Assembly (NCBI GenBank): GCA_021234155.1
Contig: JAJEKV010000006.1
Span: 29,238,327 to 29,302,326 of the forward strand
DNA from: Isoetes taiwanensis
Taxonomy: Eukaryota; Streptophyta; Lycopodiopsida; Isoetales; Isoetaceae
DNA: 64,000 nucleotides
Direction of reading: 5' to 3'
The notes beneath the pieces were generated by a model. It was not told the origin of the DNA. It saw only the letters and a list, made by a program, of their open reading frames with translations, and ran no database searches. Positions 11,100 to 21,728 of the stretch are shown piece by piece (position 1 is the first letter of the stretch; the number at the start of each line of letters is the position of its first letter). A program made the position numbers and the translations under genes.

Positions 11100-12650
11100 A
11101 AAAGAAGAGGACATGGTTGTTAGTGGGTGGTTGAGGTTGTACATAACAATTGCCAAATCCCTTATCGAGGCCGGAGCCCCATCATTTAATCCATCACACC
11201 GTGATTGCCACAATGTGGAGAACAAGTATAATATTGAGAATCTAGCCATTTTAGTAGCATTATTAGCTCTTCAAGAGGGCGATTCTAGAAACAAAGTTGT
11301 ATCATGATTCTTAAAATGCAATTGTATGCATATATTCAAAGAACCGAACAACTTCAAAAAGTAAGAAAATAACAAATGCGAAAGATGTATAAGATTATTG
11401 TGGTGATATGTGGAGAGCATTTGCGGTCGGCAAAAAGTTCGATTAAGTTACTGGTTTCATGTGTATTGTCGGTTGTATTTTCTCAGAATTTATCGCAGCG
11501 TTCATCCCAGAGGGTTCTTGTTGGCAGAATGTACGTCATGCAGGCGATCCAATGCCTGGTCAAGAGCAGGAGGACATTGTAATGATGAATTCGCAGTGTG
11601 GAATTTTAAATATGAATTGTCCCTGCAGCTCAGTTCGGAGGTATAACTCTCTAATTTACACGAAGGAGAAGTTTGTGTAATAATCATCTTTAAAGACTTT
11701 TGAATTGCCAATATGCGTATGAATGAGAAGTAGTTATGGCATACATTAACAAAAACGGGAGTAGACGACCATGCATCTGTGCTGCGGCAGGTAAACTTGT
11801 TGCTCTAACACAGGAGAAAAAGACATTCTAACACAGGAGAAAAAGTTCAAGATAATCTACCCCAATCTGTAGATTAAGCCTAGATTTTGGCTTCAAGTTT
11901 TTTATCTACTATTGCAAATTCATACTGTATGCTATCTTTACGGTCTTCTGTTATCAGAAGGATGGCGAATATCTAAGTGGACATGATATGTTCATGAAGC
12001 GTGTCTCAACATTGTTTCATATGTTTGTAGAATCTACGGAACGAGCTTGTCGAGAAAAGTAAGAATTGCTTTTGAATATTAGTTGGCAGTTTTGTTATAT
12101 CTTCTCCCAAATTAGGAAGAGCCAAAAATATGTTGTTTGAAGTTGAAAGATTAACATCCAGCTCTTCCAGACATAGCTAAGCTACTCATGTTCTTGTGAT
12201 AAGCCAAGGTTTCTGGCGTTTTGAGTAAAATTGGTTTCCTGTGATTAAAAAGCCGTTGACCAGACCATCCTTCTCAGTGTAGTATGATAATGGGAATTTT
12301 TACAATTTTGTAGGTGGACCCTCCCTTATCAAGAGCGGTCATTGTGTCAACGAAACTAGTTGTCTAGTTATCTATTGTCTCTAGTGCATCTGCAGTAGAT
12401 TCAAACGACATGGCCAAACTTCGATGTGTCTGACGACCTCTTGGCTTTCTTTTAGGAGTGACGAGTCTAGTAGGCTGCAAATCTGGTTGACTGTTCCTTG
12501 TTTCTACCATAACAGAGGCCACACTGCAAGAAAACACAATTCATTTGATTAGTGACAAGGGACAAAATTTATGTTTAACATTCTATGTTTTAGAACAGAA
12601 GATGACAAAAGTTCTTTTTAATATCAAATGTTCTGGAAAAGAATAGGACA
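11100..12650. other. Non-coding stretch
   Basis: No gene recognised. Short open frames at 11376-11680 overlap in three frames without any family signature. Confidence 0.55.
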
Positions 12651-12689
12651 ATCTCGACCACAGCAAAACAAGACAATGTGTTCTTGAAA

Positions 12690-13375
12690 TGCCGTCCCCT
12701 AAGAATGAAAGACATAAAAATAAGGCAACGATGCCTTGTTTTGTCAGCATTCAATATGTTCTGCATTCAATATGAACATTCAATATCCAAAAATGAATAT
12801 TCAATATGTTCTGAATATGAACATTCAATATGGAACGGTGTCGTCCCCTTGTATTGGATGGCAGTACCGAAATGTGCAGATCTTGAATCAAATGTGCTGT
12901 CGTTTCCATCCAATATGCGAGTCATCAAATGTGCTGTCATTCTACCCAATATGCCTGTCATTTCCATCGGATTTAAAAACAGATAGATTATTAAGCAACG
13001 GTACCGTCCCTTTGCATTGGCTGGCAAAATGTTCTAGAAGAATGGCATCGGGCTGGAAGAATGTTCTAGAAAAATCTGATAAATAAAATGGCAACGGTGC
13101 CGTCCCCTTGCATTGGCTGGCAAAATGTTCTAGAAGAATGAATGTGATAAAAATATCTGATAAAGAATCTATCTGATAAAGAATCCAGTGAATGAATCTG
13201 ATAAAGAATGTGATAAAGAATGTGGAAGAATCTGATAAAAACATGGCAACGGTGCCGTCCCCTTGGTGTCTTCCTGGGAGGTGTCTTCCTGAGAGGTGTC
13301 TTCCTGAGAAGTCTAGTTTGTTGTTCCTAAGAGTTCTTGAGAGTTTCTAAGGGCAACGGCGCCGTCCCCTATTAA
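12690..13375. repeat. Interspersed array of GGCAACGGTGCCGTCCCC motifs
   Basis: Five copies of a GGCAACGGTGCCGTCCCC-type word start at 12832, 12995, 13090, 13245 and 13351. Copies 2 and 3 continue with CATTGGCTGGCAAAATG and TTCTAGAAGAATG. Between them lie simpler repeats: ATTCAATATG words (12750-12835), TCTGATAAAGAAT words (13145-13235) and a 16 bp GTGTCTTCCTGAGAGG unit three times (13264-13309). No open frame uses these. The array sits just upstream of the MULE remnant and may be part of its terminal region or of a separate non-autonomous element. Confidence 0.85.
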
Positions 13376-13739
13376 CTTCGAATAAAAAACAGCTGGAAAA
13401 TACTTACAGTGCTTGAACCCGGAGCCGGATATTGGAGCATGATTTAAACCCTGGAAGCCCGGTTCTAAGCTACTCCTTCTGGTCCGGCTTGGCTTGGTAT
13501 CAGAAAATCCTCCTTGGATGCTTCAAAAATGTAAATCCGGCTTCAGAAAATCCTCCTTCGATGTTTCAGAAAAGGGTTTGACGTTTTGGAAATGTAAATA
13601 TGACATGAGATAATATGTTTAAGATGTACAATATGTTTAAGGGTACAACCACTTAAATGTAAATATGACATGAAATGTAAATATGTTTAAGATCTGAGAG
13701 GTCAATGTTCGATTACTTGATCACAAGTGGTAGCAAGTC

Positions 13740-15669
13740 GGAAGATCTGTAAGGGTGAACCATTTTCCAGAGTTTTATAATGATATTGTAGTTTACGAGC
13801 TCCCAAGTGAAAAAAAAAGTTCGAAGCCCATGTCAGGAATGGAACAGAACATGGATCCTCATGTTTGGTCAGATCCTTCTCATACAGTTGTTCCAAGCTT
13901 TCCAGGCTGTGTGAAATTGGCCCATTGTTGTGGCCACTTACAATGCAAGAATATGAGTTGTGAATGTTTATTGGGAACAGGGAAACCAAATGAGGTGCAA
14001 TGGAGAGGAACCTTAAGGAACACACCATTTATAGGAGAACTATCTATGGTCAATGGTTCCCTTAATTGTATATATTGTAGGGAACAACCAGAATGCATAA
14101 GCCAGTTCATTTTGATCATGTGAAACGTATTCCGACTTGGACAACGTTAGGGTGTCATGTCTATGATCCAAAGTAAGTTGTTTCTTTTTATTTTGATCCA
14201 AAATAAGTTGTATATTTCGTTTTTGTAATTCCTTTCATGTAGGATAAGGTCTCTACAGACTATTGCCTTGTGTGACATGAAAACTGAAGATGATAAACTA
14301 AATAAGGTGATGGAGGGCAAAGTTTTTCCAGCAGCTTAATTTAGGAAATTTATGGCCGATGAAGCACAGGCTAACTGGACAGCAGTACGAGATGTGTTCA
14401 ATAATGGTCAGAAAATTTTAGGTGGAGAACGCTCATGTCAATTTCATTTTGAGCAGTGCTTGCAACGTCACACAAATAAATACATTTATGAGTTCTACCG
14501 TATCCAGCATCTGGATTTATGTAGGAAATGGAGGAATGCAGAAACTATTGAAATTGCAGAAGATATTTATCATGAAATCATTGATTGGTGGCCTGGAAAA
14601 GCCGACGAGGTGGAATAAAGTCGTTAGGCTCATGGTTGTCTTGGTGGCATCATAGGGTAAGTTGATGGGGAAATTATATGCTTACGAGAATGGACATAGG
14701 CAGTGCCATACATGTCCCTCACACTAACATGTCTGAATCCAAGCACTACTGTTTCAAATCTGTTGGGAAGATTGGAAAGAAGTATTCGCTCACCGTCCAG
14801 ATAAGGTGACCCACACTATGTCACGTTCAAGAATTGATGACTCAGCAAGACAGACAATAAATTTTGGCAGTCCACAAATTAGAGTCATAGAAGTAGATAT
14901 TCATCAGGCTAGTTGGGCCTTGAGGAGGACACTTGCTGGAAGTGAAGTGAAATGTATGGGTCGTGTTTCAAAAACTGGTCGTAAATGCCAAACACGTACT
15001 AACAAGGGAAACAAATCCACTGTTGCCCCTTCTTTTTACGGGATCAGAAGACATCGTAATGGAGAGCAGGAACAAATGTTGTGGTTTTGTTCAACCGATG
15101 TGCAACATACATGGTATCCGGATTACAGTATAGTCAGTGCTCCTAGCAGACTTGGTAGTTGGCCAGTGGCTACAGGAGTCAACATAAAGGATGAAGAATT
15201 GCAAGTATTGATGAGTATCGGATTCGAGGTGAGAGGGCTATCATCCACATCTAATCAGTACTCCACTGACATTTCTTTTGATGCACCTTCTGCGAGTAGT
15301 TTCGTCAGAGTTAGAAATGGAAGGCGTGTCAATAAAAGAGCCAGATTGAGTAATGATGAAGATGTGAATCTAGAGCGAGGTTATGACATGGAAGCAGAAG
15401 TAGTTGGAAAACAGATTATCACATGCGGAAAGCATGTAATTTATGAGCTCAGAAGAGATACCAACATTTACAAGATTGAGATTAGTGCAAACCCTAGATG
15501 TAGTTGTCCAGAATTCATGAAACATGATTGCAAGGGTAGATTTCTCCTCTGCAAACACTTGTGTTATGTCTACAACAAGGTGTTGGGACATAACCCAAAA
15601 GATAACAAGGAGGTGATTCAAGCAGTATTGACGGATGCTACACTAGCAATGATTTTAGATGCCAATTAA
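13740..15669 (+). pseudogene. MULE-type transposase with SWIM zinc finger
   Basis: A decayed Mutator-like transposase in at least three pieces. Piece 1 (13755-14123) has a Cys/His-rich DNA-binding-like part (CCGHLQCKNMSCECLL, then KPNEVQWRGTLR). A probable intron (about 14174-14241, GTAAGT to ATGTAG) leads to IRSLQTIALCDMKTEDD. A stop lies at 14337-14339. Piece 2 (to 14618) holds DEAQANWTAVRDVF and CQFHFEQCLQRHT, typical of the DDE region around the C-x-x-H motif. Piece 3 (14806-15669, open for 287 codons) ends in a SWIM finger: CSC, 15 residues, then CKH. Such a C-terminal finger is standard for plant MULE proteins. Stops and frame breaks make it non-autonomous. The terminal inverted repeats were not located. 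Confidence 0.8.
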
Positions 15670-16340
15670 ATTATTCAAAAGTAATTGTTATTGTATATCT
15701 AGAAAAGTAGCAGGCAAGATCAAATTTTTGGTGTAAAGTGCTGAAGATATTATATAGAAATGAAGATTCCTGCCAATTTTATATACTCAGTTATCTCCAT
15801 ATTAGAGTATGTATTAAGAATATTCCTTACAAAAAAACACGAAAACATACTTCGAAAAAACTTAAAAAAAGTCGCACTCAATATCTTTTCGTGGTAATAT
15901 TGTTCTGTCTGGTTGTTGTTTAGTTGGGAGAAGGAGAAAGAAAAGAAGGCGGCGAAATTGTGGAAATAAAGAATGGAAGTTCCATGATTCAACCCAGAGA
16001 TGAAAAATCAAGCAATTCATCATACTGATGTGGTTGTGGTTGTGTTTGTGGTTAGAGCAAAAAGATGGAGGCATTGGGCAGGGGATTAAAAACAAAACTG
16101 AACATGAGTGTTTACCGGATGCTGTGCAGGTGAAGGAAAGTTGAAAGGAGAAGATGACTGGGCGCAAATCAGCATATGGTATCTGGGTCAAGAAGCGCCA
16201 GAGTATCTATCAATTTCAGGGGCGAGCTTAGGCTATGGAAAATGGGTACCAGGCTGGGGATTACCTGGGCTCTGCATTTCGAGGCTGCAGTAGCAAGTTG
16301 GGCGCTCTGGCCATATTTTTTTTAGGGTTCTTTACTTACG
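15670..16340. other. Spacer between MULE and GRAS remnants
   Basis: No gene recognised in this short AT-rich spacer. Confidence 0.5.
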
Positions 16341-17240
16341 CAAATTGATGGCAGATCAAGGCATCATGGCAAAAAATAGAAGGTATGGCAGCATTTCATA
16401 TCCTAAATCATGTAACTCCCTACATCAAATTCTGCCATTTTACTGCAAATCAAGCTATTCTTCAAGCTTTCCAGGGCCACAAACGAATCCATGTCATAGA
16501 TTTTGGGATCAAACAAGGTCTCCAATGGCCTGCTTTCTTTCAGAGCTTAACTTCCAGGCCGGAAGGGCTGCCGGATCATATCAGAATTACTGGTGTGGGA
16601 GAATTCAAGGAAGATTTGCAGGAGACGGGGGATAGATTGGCAGAATTTGCTGCAAATTTCAATCCGGAATTCGAATTTCATCCTGTAATTGATAAGCTTG
16701 AGGACGTCAGTCTATGGATGCTGCATGTGAAGGAAAATGAAGCTGTGGCGATTAACTGCCCAATGCAAATGCACAGAGTTTTGGCTATGGCTGCCGGAGT
16801 TAGGGATTTTTTGGATTTGGTAAAGAGCTGCAAGCCCAAGGTTGTGGCTATGGCGGAACAGGAAGGAGCCCACAATGGGCGATTGTTCGAGCATCAATTT
16901 TTAGAAGCTTTGCAGTATTATTGCGCAGTTTTTGACTCCATGGATTGGAGCTTGCCGCCGGAAAGCCCTGCCAGATTAATATTGGAGCAATGTTTTGCTC
17001 GAGAAATCAGAAACATTGTTGTCTGCGAAGGCCCCGAACGGATTGAGAGGCACGAAAGATTTGAAATTTGCAGCTGGATTTCGCAATTTGGGCCTGGATT
17101 TAACAGCCTTTAATCAGGCTAAATTGCTTCTGGAGATGTATTCTTGCAAGAATTACAGCATCAGAGAATCAGATGGGTCCATTTCTCTTGTCTGGCTAGA
17201 TCGCCCCCTTCTTACCGCTTCTGCTTGGGCTCCTAAATGA
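16340..17240 (+). pseudogene. GRAS-domain transcription factor, truncated and frameshifted
   Basis: GRAS proteins are plant regulators that include DELLA and SCARECROW. The open part (16385-17113) starts inside the domain with HILNHVTPYIKFCHFTANQAI and continues with the VHIID motif (IHVIDFGIKQGLQWPAF), a leucine-rich second part, VVAMAEQEGAHNG, the PFYRE-like YYCAVFDSMD, and NIVVCEGPERIERHERF. Near 17055-17085 the frame shifts. The SAW end continues in another frame, finishing in LLEMYSCKNYSIRES, LVWLDRPLLTASAW and a stop at 17240. The N-terminal half, with LHRI and any DELLA region, is absent, and an in-frame stop lies just upstream. The best resemblance is to DELLA/SCARECROW-like members, with no firm subfamily. 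Its position 0.7 kb past a MULE raises gene capture as one explanation. Confidence 0.85.
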
Positions 17241-17919
17241 TCGAAATTTCCGATTTGGGCTTGATTCTGCTGCTTCATCGGATCGATTCCTCCATCGAAA
17301 ATCTACAAATTGGGTTTGATTCTGATGCTTGATCCGTTCAATAACCAGAAGCAGTAGCACATAATGGCCGCAATAAATGCTTTATAATCAATGCACACAA
17401 TATTCGAGGTTATTAATGACCGCCATAAATGCTTAATGAATGCACACAATACACGTGTCATATTTTAAGAATTTGTAAGGAACAAAATAAATGAGAACAG
17501 AAATTCGATACTCAATTACATAGGAAGGATAAGGGTTCAAATTTCCTATTCCTTTGAAGCCAAATGACATTAGAAGACATCAATATTACGAACATGAGAA
17601 GACATCCAAAGACATCCAAGATTGTAGGGACAAAATACATGTGAGCATATTTTGGGTAAAATCAAACTATTTCAATTAGCTTCTTAAGAAGGAAATACCA
17701 GATGATGTCATGAATTGAAGTATCAAAACCGGTACATGGAACCAAATGTGTGTGAGTCAAGTGCTACCGAGCAATTTTAGGACTAAAGTTGCTTTCAACT
17801 TCTAGGGACACACTATTGACATGTAAGTCTCACGCAAGGTGATTATGATACTTCATATATAAATGGCTACATACTAATAGTCACAAGGATATGACAACTT
17901 GCAAACTACAACGTTTCGT

Positions 17920-18110
17920 TGGCTTCTAGTCTGCTAGTTTGTGGCGGAAATTTATACTGCTCTTTGGACCCTGGATGCCATGTTCCAACATGTGTGCATG
18001 CTTATATCAAAGGTGCTTGCACAAAAGCCACCAAGTTACTAGGTACTTTATTTGGTATTCATGTTAGTCCCAGAGCTACAAAAATGGTAGATCTTTATGT
18101 TGTTATAATC
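17920..18110 (+). pseudogene. LINE RT scrap
   Basis: A short open piece reads KATKLLGTLFGIHVSPRA. It parallels AIKLLGIPIGIHVTMRA in the LINE at 24.0 kb. Nothing else of the element is visible nearby. Confidence 0.45.
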
Positions 18111-18289
18111 AATGTTGCAGGATCCATGTCCTCAATGGTGAGCACACTCGCAAAGTGTGACATCTGCCTGGAAAATTTCAAGATGACATGGACCGGTAAG
18201 AGTAGCAGAGCAATTGAGGAAAGGACATACGAGCTAGTGATCGGTGCTTGCAACGAAGGAACTGGAGCAATGGTAATGTAAAAGGAAAA

Positions 18290-18460
18290 GGTGGTTGCAT
18301 ATGATTTAAAAAGTTCAATGGCCCAAAACACCCCATTTGTGAGAAAGAGTTATTGGCCATTGTATGTGCATACAGGACATGGAGGCACTACGTGTATAGC
18401 ACTGACTTTGAAGTGTTCAAGGATCATAAAGGCTTGAAGCATTGTTGTTCCTTAGCATAT
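18290..18460 (+). pseudogene. Ty3/gypsy RNase H fragment
   Basis: One frame reads PKHPICEKELLAIVCAYR followed by TWRHYVYSTDFEVFKDHKGLK. This matches the RNase H domain of Ty3/gypsy polyproteins, where a KELLA(I/V) box is followed by WRHY and a TDH(Q/K)SL box. Here the TDH is KDH. Stops on both sides show it is an isolated scrap of about 50 codons. Confidence 0.7.
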
Positions 18461-18659
18461 TAGCATGAGGCAATTAAGGTGGTCGAAATCAATGCAAGAA
18501 TATATTCATTTTGCTGCCTATAAGCCACGTGGGTTAGTCATAGTCCAATGCAATGTGGAGCAATTATAACTGCCAACAAGGACACCATAAATACCATCAT
18601 AAAGCAATTGCAAAGGGTAGCTTCTTTAAATGGACCCAAGCCAAGCTTCAAACATCGCA

Positions 18660-18785
18660 ACCCGCTCAAATTATATACTCCCGAATTGGGTTAGGGTCCA
18701 AGAAAGAATGGAAACCTCCCCAGCTTTCGGCTAAAGCTTGGGGAGGTTTCCAATCTTGCTAACCTTGGGAGGTTTCCATAAAATC
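18660..18785. repeat. GGAAACC palindrome cluster 3
   Basis: CCCGAATTGGGTTAGGG is followed by a foldback of GGAAACCTCCCC and its complement around CAGCTTTCGGCTAAAGCTTG, with a third copy at 18766-18777. The same order (a CCCGAATCGGG-type word, a short gap, then TGGAAACC) is seen on the other strand in cluster 1. Confidence 0.8.
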
Positions 18786-18789
18786 CCAA

Positions 18790-19800
18790 AAAAATTTACG
18801 ACGGCAGCTATTCATAATAACCCAAATTTAGTCTATGGCCATCGCTCAGAATATCTTTGGCGCTCATTTCTGCTCGTGGATATGGCGGTCGGTGGGGGGG
18901 CCATCGTGGCCTTTGTCATAGCCAGAAGTGTTGGACCTTCAAGCTGGGTTGCAGCGTACTCCAAAATCTCTGTCTCAGAATCTAGTTATTCCGTCCATCT
19001 TTGGAGCTTATTTCTGGCATTCAAGGTAATAATATGAATGTCCTTATCACTTGCTCTATTCTTCTTGAATCCCCACTTTTGTTTGATCATGCAATGCAGG
19101 AGTCAGCTATGGCGGCCGCAAAGATGCTCAAGATGTGCAGCTATTTCTTCGTATCTTGCTCCAGTTGGAAATGGAGCATCTGGCGATGATTAAACTTGTA
19201 TGGCATTGCGGATTCCATGTTATATTATAGCGTTAATAGTGGGCCAAACCAAAATGGGCCCAAAACGAGCTTTTACAAATGGCACAAAATCGAAAGCGGC
19301 TTCGCGCCCCAAATTACATGTGGTTACACATGGCGCAATCCTCTCTCGCCATAGCCTTTCCGGTGGAAGCTTTCTAATCATCCATCGCTTAGGCTTCTCC
19401 AGGAATTTCTCCTAAAAAGATCTAAGCTTCTTTGCCAATCGATTTTGGCCCCGTGTGGGGTCTTCCTCTTTCTTTTTGTTTGTTGTTATGTAGTGTCGAT
19501 AGGGTTTGCTGGTTGAGTAAATTTGCCTCGCTCTGTGTGGCTTGAATTGGTAGATTTAGCAGGGAAATATGCTTGGAGACATGTGATATATCGTGCCTTG
19601 AATGTTTAGCATCTTGAGTGTGAAGTACGCTAGAAGTTAGGAATGTTGTAAAGTAATTCTAGTATAAAGGACAATTATGCAATTGATAATAAGAAGTTTG
19701 TGGTTCATTTTTGCGATTTGATGCCGAGCTTAACCATTGCTCCTAGATTCTAGTATCGGTGAAGATGTATCGTAATCTGAAGTCCAATTCTCGCATTTCT
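18790..19800. other. Region upstream of the L18a-like gene
   Basis: No protein recognised. It may hold the promoter and a 5' untranslated exon of the gene at 19.8 kb, since a T-rich run ends in TTATGTAG at about 19493. This is not proven. Confidence 0.4.
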
Positions 19801-19814
19801 TGAAGGGGAGAATA

Positions 19815-20190
19815 TGTCTTTGATACAAGCCGATAGCGATGGGAATTTGCCGGGATGGCATCATGATACCGGAGAGTTTGATAGACCACTTCCTTGCTGT
19901 GGGTGTGGCATTGGGTGGTTCTCGTGAGTGTTTAAAATTGTTTAAAGGCATAATACCGAGAAGAATGCCCCGACTTAATGATAATATTTTCGCTTGCGTG
20001 GTTTCTCTTAGGGTTTTTGCTACCATTTCTGTGGTACTATGGAACTTTTCTTTACTTCTTTTCCCAGTATCAAAAAGATCCACGAGAACGAGCTGGTTGT
20101 GCAGCATGTGCAATTGCAGTAAGCCTTTGTTTGCCTTTGTTTGTCTCAAGTGTTATAGGAAGTACTGTCTTCTGCTTGTCTCTTGCATAA
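19815..20190 (+). CDS. 60S ribosomal protein L18a-like membrane protein, two exons
   Basis: The plant L18a-like family are small proteins with hydrophobic C-terminal segments. They are named for weak similarity to a ribosomal protein and their role is unclear. Exon 1 (from an ATG at 19815) reads ADSDGNLPGWHHDTGEF and DRPLPCCGCGIGWF and ends before GTGAGTG at 19924. Exon 2 starts after CTCTTAG at about 20010 and reads GFLLPFLWYYGTFLYFFSQY, then KDPRERAGCAACAIAVSLC, with two hydrophobic segments and a stop at 20190. The DRPLPCCGCGIGWF plus KDPRERAG pair is the family signature. The two exons do not join in phase with the obvious splice sites (off by one base), so this may be a pseudogene or my donor may be wrong. 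An additional upstream exon is possible. Confidence 0.6.
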
Positions 20191-20813
20191 TATAATAAAC
20201 TAGTCAACCACATAGACTAGTTTAGTTTCTTTAGCATATGAAAATTCATTTATTGAATGAGGAAGGCAAATGTGAAAGTACGCGAGGTAAGAATTATTGA
20301 CTTACGCGAGGTAAACTTGCCATTGCACAAGCAGCAAAAGATTGTGATATTGTGTTTGGTGAAAACAAAGGTTATGGGTCAGAGCTGCTATTGTGGGCGT
20401 TCCATGTGTTAGAAGAGTTTGTGGCATTTCTAGAAAAGCATGTTCTATCATCTTCACGCACTGGAGGATTAAGGGTCAGCTGGCAATGTGTGCAAATTGC
20501 GTTTGGTCATTGTTCCTTGTTGGAAAACAGGATTATCATTATCTCCATATCTTGCCAAACTATTTAAGCCCTTCGTTGAGCAAGCTCTCAATGCTAATTT
20601 GAACTGTGATCGAAGAAAGCATTATCGCGACACGCTGTCGCGATGATGGTCTCTCAAAATCTGTATTGAGTGCTTGAGTATATGTTGCCCATATGTTCGA
20701 ACACATGATCCAGGTGTTTTAATGGCAGTTGAACTTGTACTAACAGTAAATTAAGATGTATCTTAAGGTAAACCATTGTTTTCTGGTATGAAACTGCATA
20801 ATTGCAGCTCATG

Positions 20814-20974
20814 GAGTTTTTCTATTATCAATGGCTTTTCAAAATGCAGTTCGCTAAAGTGACAACACTTAACCATGTCTATTTCATGATCTTATTTGGG
20901 TTTTTCATGATGCTATTTGGGGTTTTTCTATTGTCAATGGCTTTTTAAAATGCAGTTCGCTAGAGTGACAACAC
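20814..20974. repeat. Direct repeat of about 50 bp
   Basis: A unit containing TTTTTCTATT(A/G)TCAATGGC and AAATGCAGTTCGCTA occurs at about 20816-20870 and 20927-20974. The copies show a few differences. Confidence 0.75.
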
Positions 20975-21306
20975 TTGGTACAAATTCCACTACTTAAACT
21001 AAGTACAAATTCTCCAAATTTGTGTATCCATCAAATTTGTATATCCCTTTGCCTTGCATTCAAGCCGGATTGAACAGGGATTTGTTTTTGGTTTTTTGTG
21101 AACAGGGATTTGTTGCAAAGCGATGACGAACAAGGGTTTGATACAGAGGAATTAGTTGCAAAGCTTAGATGTATATGAGAAGAGATTGAGTGGGGCTTTT
21201 TTGTTGCTTGATGTTGCTCGGCCACAAGGTTCACTAGCGAGTCTCCCAACAGAGTCTCCCATCTGCTCCTCCGACATTCCATGCTCCTAGATCAACTCCC
21301 ACCTCA

Positions 21307-21723
21307 ATGGATATATCTCACACCCCGGTGGCTGCCCCTCCTACTCTTCCAGTTGCAGCTTCCTCGCCTCAGTCTCTGGATCACCAAATGTTGCGACTGG
21401 CTGAAATTCAGAAGTCGCAGGAGAAAATTGAAGAGGCTCGTGGACAGTACATGGACATTGATCGTTTCCACCCACCACCAAAACATCCACCGGCTCTTTG
21501 TCAACCACGAAAATCAGCTAAGGGATCTAACTCCTCTGCATCCCAGCCCTCAGTTCCCGCTTCATGTAGCTCTGCTCCTCCCATTGCAACCCACTGTGGT
21601 CGCTTTGATCCGCTTCAGTGGGCTGATTTGGTTGATGAGGCTATTGCCAGGCCAGATGCCCAGGAAACTTCCTCGAATTCCCTTGAGACACCTGCGGTCT
21701 CATCTGAATTGGCCCCGTCATAA
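21307..21723 (+). pseudogene. LINE ORF1 (gag-like, proline-rich)
   Basis: An open frame of 138 codons stops five bases before the ORF2 start. It is rich in proline, serine and alanine and has a short charged helix-prone stretch (MLRLAEIQKSQEKIEEARGQ) and FDPLQWADLVDEAIA near the end. I see no zinc knuckle or RRM, so it may be a truncated ORF1. Its place directly before the endonuclease supports an ORF1 role. It may be 5' truncated. Confidence 0.5.
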
Positions 21724-21728
21724 GGTCA

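Noticed and set aside
12690-13375. Considered as a CRISPR-like array because conserved words alternate with variable spacers.
   Set aside because: The spacing is irregular (95-165 bases), the genome is a plant nucleus and no associated genes exist.
13490-13510. TTGGTATCAGAAAA, similar to an LTR retrotransposon primer-binding site (TGGTATCAGAGC).
   Set aside because: The match stops after ten bases, no LTR ends upstream, and the surrounding CAGAAAATCCTCCTT repeat explains the word.
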